Shown here in pieces: positions 1-5,836 of a DNA stretch of 11,495 nucleotides. The stretch's first letter is position 1. Each line of letters starts with the position of its first letter. The translations under genes were made by a program, and so were the position numbers. The notes beneath the pieces are model-generated. The model did not search any database, was not told where the DNA came from, and was given only the letters and a program-made list of their open reading frames with translations. Origin of the DNA: Bacteroidota bacterium (GTDB taxonomy: Bacteria; Bacteroidota; Bacteroidia; Chitinophagales; Saprospiraceae); assembly GCA_008501835.1 (NCBI GenBank), contig QQUB01000292.1, forward strand, positions 1-11,495. The letters run 5' to 3'.

Positions 1-1
1 G

Positions 2-133
2 CTTCCATTGACTAAAGTGAGAACCCTGTACGCTCAAATAAGAATATTCCAGCAGTTACGAAAAGATTTTAAGGCTCAAGACGAAATTGACGAACAAACA
101 AAACAAGCAAACTTGAAAAATTGCCATGAGTGA
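2..133 (+). CDS. C-terminal fragment of an unidentified protein (5' end outside window)
   Basis: An open frame runs in from the left edge and stops at TGA 131-133, giving about 43 residues. The tail is hydrophilic and mixed-charge (…QLRKDFKAQDEIDEQTKQ…, ending NCHE), with no membrane segment or recognisable motif. A Rho-independent terminator starts about 60 bases after the stop, which supports this being the real 3' end of a rightward gene rather than a chance frame. Product not recognised. It may belong to the same accessory region as the genes to its right. Confidence is modest because only 132 bases are visible. Confidence 0.4.
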   Translation, partial: LPLTKVRTLYAQIRIFQQLRKDFKAQDEIDEQTKQANLKNCHE

Positions 134-193
134 GCAAATCATTGTAGAGCTATCTTAGAAAGACACAACGTAAATCCAAATAACCCACGAAAC

Positions 194-219
194 ACCGCTT
201 AGTTATTGAGCGGTTTTTT
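194..219 (+). terminator. Rho-independent terminator
   Basis: ACCGCT (194-199) pairs with AGCGGT (209-214), and two or three further wobble/AT pairs can close the loop inside. A run of six T (214-219) follows. It sits downstream of the partial gene ending at 133 and separates it from the gene at 430. The stem is short but the U-tract is good. Confidence 0.7.
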
Positions 220-360
220 CATCACTGTAAAAAATCATGTCGAGTTGAACCAGACTCCAAAGAGCCAAACGAAAACACGACTGACGAAAGGATTTATTGG
301 TTTGTTTAATGTGAGTGGTGATTGTTGCCATTGACACAATGACAAAAGTCTTGATATAAG

Positions 361-374
361 GTGACAAATGTCAC
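361..374. promoter_or_regulatory. perfect 6-bp palindrome, candidate operator
   Basis: GTGACA-AA-TGTCAC is an inverted repeat with a 2-bp spacer, 55 bp before the ATG at 430. Just downstream, TTTG (378-381) and TATTCTTG (397-404) resemble a weak Bacteroidota -33/-7 pair (TTTG … TAnnTTTG, one mismatch, spacing 15, shorter than usual). A dimeric regulator bound here would lie against the -33 element. The symmetry is seen directly; the operator role is inferred. The rest of 220-429 shows nothing else I can name. Confidence 0.35.
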
Positions 375-429
375 TTCTTTGTATTTAAAATATTTATATT
401 CTTGGGGTTTATTGTAAAACCCGCAAATT

Positions 430-891
430 ATGAAAGCTGTCCTAACCTTCCTTTTTCTCTTTTTTTCTCTTATTGGATTTTCTCAAAATTTGAATCAAAA
501 TTGCAGTGTCAATATTGATGGAGATATTTATCGGTGGGAGTTAAGACATGCAGATAAAATGCCTGGTTGGATAGAAGAAAGATATAATTTCTTTGTGAAT
601 GGGCAACATCTTGCTCCATACCCATACTTCATACTAGAGTATACTAGGGACGATCAAGATATAGCACTAAATGGTGTTTGGGCAGAGGGTAGACATTATG
701 TTGTCCGATTCAACGGTAAGATATATAGATACCAAACAGTTCTTCAGGGACGATTGTATTTACTTGATGAAAATGGGAAACATATATACAATTATTATGG
801 GAGTAAGCTTTTTTTTGATGATAAGGCTGCGGCGAGGTGTGAAATGATCAAACTTTCTTTAGAGAAATTTTATGACAAGCCTAGAAAATAA
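430..891 (+). CDS. small exported protein of unknown function
   Basis: A 153-residue protein with a clear Sec signal peptide: MKAV, then a hydrophobic Leu/Phe-rich core, and probable cleavage near GFSQ (residues 16-19), a pattern common in Bacteroidota. There is no lipobox Cys at the junction, so it is probably periplasmic or secreted. The mature part (about 130 residues) is rich in Tyr and charged residues, with aromatic motifs such as WELRHADKMPGW and YYGSKLFF and a basic C-terminus (YDKPRK). It has no catalytic signature that I recognise. It is the first gene of a tight three-gene cluster that ends against the convergent replication-relaxation gene. The start is well placed after an AT-rich leader. 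Function unknown; a cargo or effector-like role in the accessory region is only a guess. Confidence 0.75.
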   Translation: MKAVLTFLFLFFSLIGFSQNLNQNCSVNIDGDIYRWELRHADKMPGWIEERYNFFVNGQHLAPYPYFILEYTRDDQDIALNGVWAEGRHYVVRFNGKIYRYQTVLQGRLYLLDENGKHIYNYYGSKLFFDDKAAARCEMIKLSLEKFYDKPRK

Positions 892-904
892 AACCTCTAA
901 TAAA

Positions 905-1087
905 ATGGAAAATGATACAATTTACATGATCTATGGACTACAGCAGTTTGCTGGTCTGATTTATTTTTGGATAAAGAGAGGTGAGTTCAATGTTTCAGGC
1001 TTCAAGTGGACTCTTCTATGGAGTCTGTTTATTTGGGCATTTCCAGCTATAGGGTTGATGGTGTTGTATGGTAGAGCAAACCGATAA
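905..1087 (+). CDS. small membrane protein of unknown function
   Basis: A protein of 60 residues from ATG 905, or 71 from ATG 872, which would overlap the upstream gene by 20 bases. I prefer 905: it lies 13 bases after the preceding stop, is preceded by AATAAA, and removes a hydrophilic N-terminal tail. It has two hydrophobic stretches, roughly MIYGLQQFAGLIYFW and WTLLWSLFIWAFPAIGLMVL, separated by a charged linker (KRGEFNVSGFK), which suggests a two-helix inner-membrane protein. It ends GRANR. The close spacing to both neighbours suggests one transcript. No family is recognised, and the small size and context do not show whether it is an accessory subunit, an immunity-type protein or something else. 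Confidence 0.6.
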   Translation: MENDTIYMIYGLQQFAGLIYFWIKRGEFNVSGFKWTLLWSLFIWAFPAIGLMVLYGRANR

Positions 1088-1097
1088 AAATTTGATT

Positions 1098-1547
1098 ATG
1101 TATTTAATTGAAAGAGAAGAAAATCAAGCCTTCTTAGAAGAAAATAAGGAAATGTTTGAGGGAGTTATAGATGTTAGGGAAGAAACAATTATTAAAGATA
1201 TTTGTAGCTGGATTTATACAAAATTAGACCATAAGCGTCACCGTCGTATGGATGTCGGCGTTACGAAATGTGTTTTTTCAAGGACTTTTATTGATGAACA
1301 TGGAAGGGAACAAGAATCGACTGGGTTTATTGATTTCAAAGAATTAACATCTATCGAAATTCAAGAGGATAGAATCCATATTTACTGCGATGGAAACAAG
1401 TGGATGAGTGTGATGACTTATTATGGAGAGAAGATGGTCATGGTAAACAGTGGTAACAAGTTTTTCGTTGATCAGAAATTTATACCACGAATTGAGTTTA
1501 TTGCTAGAGCTTTTGCTTACTGTGCATACAAAGCAAGGTTGCTTTAA
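1098..1547 (+). CDS. soluble protein of unknown function
   Basis: A protein of 149 residues from ATG 1098, or 159 from ATG 1068, which overlaps the membrane gene by 20 bases. The downstream start is favoured by its position 10 bases after the upstream stop, but this is not decided. The N-terminus is strongly acidic and helical (IEREENQAFLEENKEMFEG). The middle carries a basic patch (KLDHKRHRRMD) followed by probable beta strands ending in KMVMVNSGNKFFVDQ. The C-terminus is a helix with Ala/Tyr (ARAFAYCAYKARLL). There is no signal peptide or membrane segment. The stop codon overlaps the convergent replication-relaxation gene by 4 bases, so the two transcripts must run into each other. No family recognised. 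Confidence 0.65.
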   Translation: MYLIEREENQAFLEENKEMFEGVIDVREETIIKDICSWIYTKLDHKRHRRMDVGVTKCVFSRTFIDEHGREQESTGFIDFKELTSIEIQEDRIHIYCDGNKWMSVMTYYGEKMVMVNSGNKFFVDQKFIPRIEFIARAFAYCAYKARLL

Positions 1548-2380
1548 AACATAGATACCCTCTGCTTATATACATTCAACCAGCCCTCAAAGAAATCACC
1601 CCTTCTTACTTCATCGTATGATTTGAAGAAAAAATAGTTTTCGTATTTTTTGAAAATTGGATCAGTAGCTAACCTGTCAATTACAGACTCCATCCTGACC
1701 TGATCCTCGAAGATATAGAGCACTGCCATGTCTCGCTGAAATTTCATTTTGCCTTGCGATACTAGATAGGTAGTGGGCTGTCCTTGAGCGATGGCATGGA
1801 CGTATTTATAGATTTTATCGACTATCCTTTTTACATCTGGTTTCCTTTCATATTCCAAGCCAAATAGGTAGTTTTTTTCTCTTTCAAGAAGAAAGAACAT
1901 ATCAGCTTCGATGTAGCCTTTGTCTAGGTCTATTCTTGTTTTTCTTCTATTTCTGTTTTTCTCGAAATAGAAGTCATGCCACAAAATTTGTTTTTTCTCT
2001 GCTGAAGCGAACAACTCAATCACACAAGAAATCATTTGTTTCCTGTGATGGCTGTCGGAGGTAAGCAAATCTATTCTACCTTTTGGTCGTTTAATTTTTT
2101 CTGGTGGGTATTCAAGTTCGTCAATCAGAAAATTAGCTCCCTTTTCTGTGAGGTAAAACATAAGCTCCTTTTTGATACCTACTTTGTTATCGTGAGCATC
2201 GACAATATAAACAGCATCTACAAGTTTCCTTCGGGTTTCTCTAAGCGGTCTTAAAGCTTTATGGATATTAGAACTATGCTTGTCTATATAGAGCTGCTTT
2301 ATATGATCGTAGGTAAGCATCTGGAATCGTGCCAGAGCTAGCAATATCAACTCTTGTTTTTGTGTAAATCTATTTCGCAT
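1544..2380 (-). CDS. replication-relaxation family protein (winged helix plus nuclease-like C-terminal half)
   Basis: A 278-residue soluble protein resembling the replication-relaxation family (Pfam Replic_Relax type), found on plasmids and integrative elements. Residues 1-90 read as a winged-helix DNA-binding domain (helices FTQKQELILLALARF and YDHIKQLYI, then a wing ending ELMFYLTEKGANFL). A conserved-looking HHRKQ (111-115) follows. The C-terminal half has IEAD (157-160), then a strand and LEYERK (175-180), then a helix with K189 and Y191; this spacing resembles a PD-(D/E)xK-type core, with E-x-E in place of E-x-K. The family name reflects a proposed role in plasmid relaxation/replication; the enzymatic activity is not established from this sequence. 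The start codon is fused to the stop of the upstream ATPase (TAATG), indicating translational coupling and a shared job. Family fairly sure, activity uncertain. Confidence 0.75.
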   Translation of the reverse strand: MRNRFTQKQELILLALARFQMLTYDHIKQLYIDKHSSNIHKALRPLRETRRKLVDAVYIVDAHDNKVGIKKELMFYLTEKGANFLIDELEYPPEKIKRPKGRIDLLTSDSHHRKQMISCVIELFASAEKKQILWHDFYFEKNRNRRKTRIDLDKGYIEADMFFLLEREKNYLFGLEYERKPDVKRIVDKIYKYVHAIAQGQPTTYLVSQGKMKFQRDMAVLYIFEDQVRMESVIDRLATDPIFKKYENYFFFKSYDEVRRGDFFEGWLNVYKQRVSMF

Positions 2381-3990
2381 TATCTACCATATTTAGGGGC
2401 TAAGTCATCTACTGTTGGTTGTCTATTTTCTCCAATAGGTACATAGTATTTTTGGAGTATTTTCTTTTTTAAGCTTTCAAACTCCTCTCTTGTTAGCTTG
2501 TATTTTTGCTTTTCTATCTCTGCACTTCCATTGATGATACGAGGGTTTTTGTCTCCCGACTTTACAAGGAAATGAAAGTTTTTGATCTTGCCATGTACCT
2601 CTCTAGCTTTCTCCTCTGTATATCCATAGCTGTCTCGAAAGTAGTTGAAATTACTGTAGTCAGTCTTTCCTATAATCTTTACATTGGTGTTTGCTTTGAC
2701 AGATTTTTTTAGTTCATTGTCTGTGATTTGATCAATGAATTGGTTGATCAAAACAAGATGCAAACCAAACTTTCTTGCTTCATCAAGAATGACCTGGACT
2801 TTGTTGGATGTGAAGTTTTGCCATTCATCCATCATAAGGAAAGTCGGTCTGCGATAACTATCGGTTCTCGCACGTTTGAAAGCATACCCCAGCATCATTG
2901 AAACGATGAACCTACCGATAACTGGTACTATTTTTTCACTTACATTTGCTTTACTGAGGTTCACTACAACATGCTTACCTCGATTCATAGCCGACTCAAG
3001 ATCAATAGTAGATTTACCACAAGTTAGCTGTCTGAATTGTCTTACGTTGAGAAGCTGTTGTATTCTTGTGGCTATACTTTCCTTACTGGTAGCGTACTTT
3101 TTAAAGAAGAACAGATTTTCAAAGAAGGCTCTGTGGTCAGACTCTAAACCAAGCTTTACAAGATCAGCGTTGCGATCATCATCCATGAAGCGTTGAAGGT
3201 CATGGAAAGTGGCATCTCCTTTCTTTAAAAGGACATGGACACAAGGAGCTAAGATTGTAGCCATCTGTGCAGTAAAGGAAGCATTACGAGGCATCGTTTG
3301 CTCTATCACATCTATTATATGCTCTGTAAATACTTCAACGTTCTCGTCTGATCTATCCTTTAGTTGTAGTGGGTTTATAACACAGGTAAATCCTTTCTCA
3401 AGGGCAGGATCAATATAGATCAGTTTGTCGCTGTCTCTATTTGTATCAAACCAAAGTATGTCTCTTGCAAGATCGCCATGAGGATCAATACAGACTATAG
3501 AGTGATTAGTTAGGGTTTGAGTGTGATAGTAGAGATTCTTAGCCATTACCGTCTTTCCAGAACCAGTAGCACCTAGTATGATTGTGTGTCTCTTCCTATC
3601 AGATATTGGCACATAAAACCCTAACTTACCACTAAAAAAGCTCTCAATGGTCGGGTTTTTAATTTTTTGTATCAGTTTCAGATAGTCTTCCGTAGTTCTC
3701 TCATACCTAGCAGTAAAATACCTTCTTTGGACATCTGTTACTATTTTGAGGAAATTAAAAACTGGATAATTGTGATACTGCCTTTCGTCTAGTCCTCCAT
3801 CGAATAACCACAGATATTCATCAAAGGTAAACCCACGCTTAGCTATCAATTGATCATGGTAATTGCTGTTGTTTGTACCTGTGAGAATATCAACTTTTCT
3901 GAGTTTTTTATCGACTGATCGACAGTGTCTATTCATCTTATCAATCACATAATCAATGTCTATATCAGCATAACCTATCAGTACATCCAT
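2380..3990 (-). CDS. VirD4/TraD/HerA-type ATPase (type IV secretion DNA-binding/coupling-protein-like)
   Basis: A 536-residue P-loop ATPase of the FtsK/HerA/TraG superfamily. Walker A is GATGSGKT (140-147), followed by IDPHGDLARDIL (168-179) and IDPA…INPL (193-208), both hallmarks of the type IV coupling-protein/HerA-like group. Walker B is FLMMDE (384-389), followed by DEARKFGLHLVLINQ (403-417), the TraM-recognition/motif III region. Members drive DNA through a pore or along DNA as hexamers and present relaxase-DNA complexes to conjugation machinery. This protein has no N-terminal transmembrane helices, unlike classical VirD4, so it should be cytosolic or recruited by a partner. Residues 1-120 are an uncharacterised N-terminal region with several Asp/Tyr clusters. 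It is translationally coupled to the downstream replication-relaxation gene and divergent from the coiled-coil operon. Mobilisation is the likeliest role; a HerA-like defence or DNA-processing role cannot be excluded. Confidence 0.85.
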   Translation of the reverse strand: MDVLIGYADIDIDYVIDKMNRHCRSVDKKLRKVDILTGTNNSNYHDQLIAKRGFTFDEYLWLFDGGLDERQYHNYPVFNFLKIVTDVQRRYFTARYERTTEDYLKLIQKIKNPTIESFFSGKLGFYVPISDRKRHTIILGATGSGKTVMAKNLYYHTQTLTNHSIVCIDPHGDLARDILWFDTNRDSDKLIYIDPALEKGFTCVINPLQLKDRSDENVEVFTEHIIDVIEQTMPRNASFTAQMATILAPCVHVLLKKGDATFHDLQRFMDDDRNADLVKLGLESDHRAFFENLFFFKKYATSKESIATRIQQLLNVRQFRQLTCGKSTIDLESAMNRGKHVVVNLSKANVSEKIVPVIGRFIVSMMLGYAFKRARTDSYRRPTFLMMDEWQNFTSNKVQVILDEARKFGLHLVLINQFIDQITDNELKKSVKANTNVKIIGKTDYSNFNYFRDSYGYTEEKAREVHGKIKNFHFLVKSGDKNPRIINGSAEIEKQKYKLTREEFESLKKKILQKYYVPIGENRQPTVDDLAPKYGR

Positions 3991-4114
3991 AATCTAGTGT
4001 ATAATTCAGCATACAATTTACAATATATATAATGTTCTACAATGTTTCCTTTATAGTAACGTTGAAATTGTGTATTTTAGTTGTCGATCTATAAGCTTTA
4101 AAAACCTTATTATT
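3991..4114. promoter_or_regulatory. divergent intergenic region between ATPase and coiled-coil operons
   Basis: About 124 bp of very AT-rich DNA separate the two divergent units and must hold both promoters. Near-matches to the -7 box are visible (for example TATTTTAG at 4073-4080 and TAACGTTG at 4057-4064 on the plus strand), but none has a well-spaced TTG at -33, so I do not assign an exact promoter. A shared regulator acting on both units is plausible from the geometry only. Confidence 0.4.
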
Positions 4115-4498
4115 ATGTTGAAACAAATTGAACCCAGCTTTGGAGAACTGGCGTACTACAAACCAAATGATTTACAAAGTGCATTCAGAAGACTAGAAAA
4201 AATATTTTTAAACCTAAATTATAGATGCTCTACGAGAGATGGAACCTTCCAATATTCTGGAACCCATAAGACTGTTACTATTCATGGAGTAACAAGTCTT
4301 CTCCATGTACTTTTATATGTTGAAACAAAAAACCATCGTTATGGCGTAGGAATAGAGCCAAGAAGTGGTGTGGTTTCTATCAAAGAAGGGAACAATCAAC
4401 CAATCTCAAGAGGCTCCCTAACTATTGATATTGGGAACGAACAATTGGCAAGGGAGGTACATGCTATGTTCTACTGGATAAACTTTATGTCGTTATGA
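4115..4498 (+). CDS. protein of unknown function, first gene of the coiled-coil operon
   Basis: A 127-residue soluble protein from ATG 4115. A GTG start at 4070 would add 15 residues, but the internal ATG follows an AT-rich leader and gives a more natural N-terminus (MLKQIEPSFGELAYY). It has an N-terminal helix (LQSAFRRLEKIFLNLNY), then several probable beta strands (TVTIHG, LLHVLLYVETK, RYGVGIEPRSGVVSI), then a C-terminal helix (EQLAREVHAMFYWINFM). There is no signal peptide, membrane segment or catalytic motif that I can see. Its stop codon overlaps the start of the coiled-coil gene (ATGA at 4495-4498), so the two are translationally coupled and probably act together. Family not recognised. 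Confidence 0.7.
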   Translation: MLKQIEPSFGELAYYKPNDLQSAFRRLEKIFLNLNYRCSTRDGTFQYSGTHKTVTIHGVTSLLHVLLYVETKNHRYGVGIEPRSGVVSIKEGNNQPISRGSLTIDIGNEQLAREVHAMFYWINFMSL

Positions 4499-5493
4499 GA
4501 AAAAAATATCAATTCTATGACTGGCTAGATATTGAAAGAAATCCATATTTTGATAAGCACGATCACAACAGCCAGTTTGACTTTTGGACACTGAAAGAAT
4601 TGTATAATGCCGGAAGAATCACAAACCCAGCGAGTAGAGAGTTTGTAGCCTATACTCAGTTATTACTAGGTAATGTTTTTATTCCCATCTTTGAGGAGTT
4701 TCTATCTCCCAATAATGACCCCCTAAACAAGATAATGAAGGTAATGGTTCAAGCTTTGATAGAGGGCCAGTTTGACGAACTAATGAGAGTGTCGCCTGAA
4801 CAGCTAGATAAGTTGGTAGAAAAGAGGTTGAATTTAGAGAAAAATAAGTTGTTGGATGAATTACTTGAAGTTGATGAAGAAGAGCCAGAACATGATAGAG
4901 GTTTTTACTCTGAGTACATAAGAAAGCAACAAGAGCAGGAGGAGAGAGAAAAGGATTGGAAGTACGAAAAGATGGATCAAGATTTAACCATGAGAGAAAG
5001 AGAAATGGAATGGAAGATTGAAAAAGTAGGGCATGAAATGAACATGAGGGAGAAACAGATAGTTATACAACTAAGAGAGAAAGATATTGAGATTGCTCAG
5101 AAACTTTTAGAAGTGACAGCTATAGCGAACCAAACAGCTTATGACAAATCCATGATAGATGTTACTTTGAAACTCATGGAAATCCAAAAGGAGGGTATAG
5201 CTCAAAAACATGAGATACTAGATATTGAGTCGAAGCTTCTGCAAGTGAGAGACGATAGGTTTGATTTCAAGGTACGAGAAGCCTTAATGGGAATCAGGGA
5301 AAAACAACTAAGATTGAATCAAGCGAAATATGATTGGGATGCTGGTGCAGAAGAGAGGGAGGAAAAGATGACAATCATAAGAAATGCGAATATTGAAGCA
5401 TACAAGGAAAATGATCGTCTCTCCTCAACAATAAATGACTTGAATGACAAACTTTATATCGCTGAGGCTAAATTGAGGGATTTGTCAAGATGA
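4495..5493 (+). CDS. long coiled-coil protein of unknown function
   Basis: A 332-residue protein in two parts. Residues 1-100 form a mixed helical domain rich in aromatics (YQFYDWLDIERNPYFD; FDFWTLKELYNAGRITNP). Residues about 105-330 are a long, highly charged helix of Glu/Lys/Arg with hydrophobic heptad positions, read as a coiled coil, broken only by an acidic stretch (EVDEEEPEHD, 125-134). Within it, two adjacent 18-residue units are related: DWKYEKMDQDLTMREREM (154-171) and EWKIEKVGHEMNMREKQI (172-189), each with W-K-x-E-K and M-R-E. It is coupled by ATGA overlaps to the gene upstream and to a 32-codon frame downstream. There is no signal peptide. A scaffold, tether or filament-like partner for the divergent ATPase is possible but inferred; no family is recognised. 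Confidence 0.75.
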   Translation: MRKKYQFYDWLDIERNPYFDKHDHNSQFDFWTLKELYNAGRITNPASREFVAYTQLLLGNVFIPIFEEFLSPNNDPLNKIMKVMVQALIEGQFDELMRVSPEQLDKLVEKRLNLEKNKLLDELLEVDEEEPEHDRGFYSEYIRKQQEQEEREKDWKYEKMDQDLTMREREMEWKIEKVGHEMNMREKQIVIQLREKDIEIAQKLLEVTAIANQTAYDKSMIDVTLKLMEIQKEGIAQKHEILDIESKLLQVRDDRFDFKVREALMGIREKQLRLNQAKYDWDAGAEEREEKMTIIRNANIEAYKENDRLSSTINDLNDKLYIAEAKLRDLSR

Positions 5494-5588
5494 TGAGTTT
5501 TTTGGGAATTTTTTTTATTATCCTATTGTTTTTTGTAAAAATCGTCATACATTTGCAGACCGTTAGCAGGAATGTTAGCAGAATTTGA
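5490..5588 (+). CDS. 32-residue single-pass membrane micropeptide, last gene of the coiled-coil operon
   Basis: The stop of the coiled-coil gene is embedded in ATGATGA, and a frame starting at ATG 5490 (ATGA overlap, the same junction type as at 4495) runs 32 codons to TGA 5586-5588. The peptide is MMSFLGIFFIILLFFVKIVI, then HLQ and a basic tail TVSRNVSRI. About 20 uncharged residues form a transmembrane helix, followed by Arg residues at the C-terminus. The tail contains an in-frame 12-bp repeat (GTTAGCAG at 5562 and 5574) that encodes VSRN-VSR. The predicted tRNA promoter lies inside this frame. The coupled start and clean membrane profile argue for a real gene, but poly-T coding Phe/Ile can arise by chance in AT-rich DNA. 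No homologue known to me. Confidence 0.45.
   Translation: MMSFLGIFFIILLFFVKIVIHLQTVSRNVSRI
5526..5555 (+). promoter_or_regulatory. Bacteroidota sigma-70-type promoter for tRNA-Arg (and possibly rpmB)
   Basis: TTG (5526-5528), 19 bases, then TACATTTG (5548-5555) is an exact match to the Bacteroidota housekeeping consensus TTG-N19-TAnnTTTG. The start of transcription should fall near 5560-5563, giving a leader of about 70 bases before the tRNA. That leader contains a small GAGC-GAAA-GCTC tetraloop hairpin. No other strong promoter is visible between here and rpmB, so read-through from this promoter may feed the ribosomal protein genes. Confidence 0.8.
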
Positions 5589-5633
5589 AATACAAAGAGA
5601 GAGCGAAAGCTCATAACTCCTTGAGAATCAACA

Positions 5634-5707
5634 GGCTCCGTGGCTCAACTGGATAGAGCACCTGACTACGGATCAGGAGGTTGCAGGTTCGAATCCTGCC
5701 GGAGTCA
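5634..5707 (+). tRNA. tRNA-Arg (anticodon ACG)
   Basis: A full cloverleaf: the acceptor GGCTCCG (5634-5640) pairs with CGGAGTC (5700-5706, one G-U), with discriminator A5707. The D arm is GCTC/GAGC; the anticodon arm is CCTGA/TCAGG with loop CTACGGA, so the anticodon is ACG; the T arm is GCAGG/CCTGC with loop TTCGAAT. It decodes CGN Arg codons after A34-to-inosine editing by TadA. The CCA end is not encoded (CACTA follows). It is preceded by a consensus promoter. It lies exactly at the change from accessory genes to core ribosomal genes, and tRNA-Arg genes are frequent integration sites. Confidence 0.95.
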
Positions 5708-5709
5708 CT

Positions 5710-5731
5710 AAGTTTGAAAAGACTCAAACTT
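5710..5731 (+). repeat. 8-bp inverted repeat after tRNA-Arg
   Basis: AAGTTTGA (5710-5717) and TCAAACTT (5724-5731) are perfectly complementary around a 6-base loop. The hairpin starts three bases after the tRNA 3' end. No T-run follows, so it is not a canonical terminator; it could be a processing or attenuation hairpin between the tRNA and the rpmB message, or the scar of a recombination event. Confidence 0.5.
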
Positions 5732-5733
5732 GG

Positions 5734-5804
5734 ATTCAACTGGATAGAGCATCCGCGGCACAACGTGCCGGGAAGGTTGCAGGTTCGAATCCTGCCGGAG
5801 TCAC
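5734..5804 (+). pseudogene. degenerate tRNA-Arg-like copy with enlarged anticodon arm
   Basis: A second partial tRNA-Arg sequence. D-loop block 5736-5751 is identical to 5645-5660 (16 bases), and T-arm/acceptor block 5774-5804 is identical to 5678-5708 (31 bases). The D stem is damaged (ATTC against GAGC), no 7-base 5' acceptor pairs with CGGAGTC, and the interval between the blocks is 22 bases instead of 17. That interval folds as TCC-(G)-CGGCA, loop CAACG, TGCCG-GGA: an eight-pair stem with a 5-base loop, not a normal 7-base anticodon loop with U33. It is therefore not a working tRNA. It lies 32 bases before rpmB, inside the probable mRNA leader. It may be an old attachment-site duplication or a tRNA-like leader structure. 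Confidence 0.7.
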
Positions 5805-5836
5805 AACTAGAAAGGAATAAACTTTAATACGTAATC

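Noticed and set aside
2036..3418. Several plus-strand reading frames of 68-106 codons inside the ATPase and replication-relaxation genes
   Set aside because: They lie antisense to genes with clear domains and show the Ser/Phe/Cys-rich composition of shadow frames.
5721..5804. Second tRNA gene (for example Val with AAC anticodon)
   Set aside because: No 7-base loop with U33, D stem mispaired, 5' acceptor strand CAAACTT cannot pair with CGGAGTC. The AAC trinucleotide sits in a 5-base loop, so a working tRNA is not supported.
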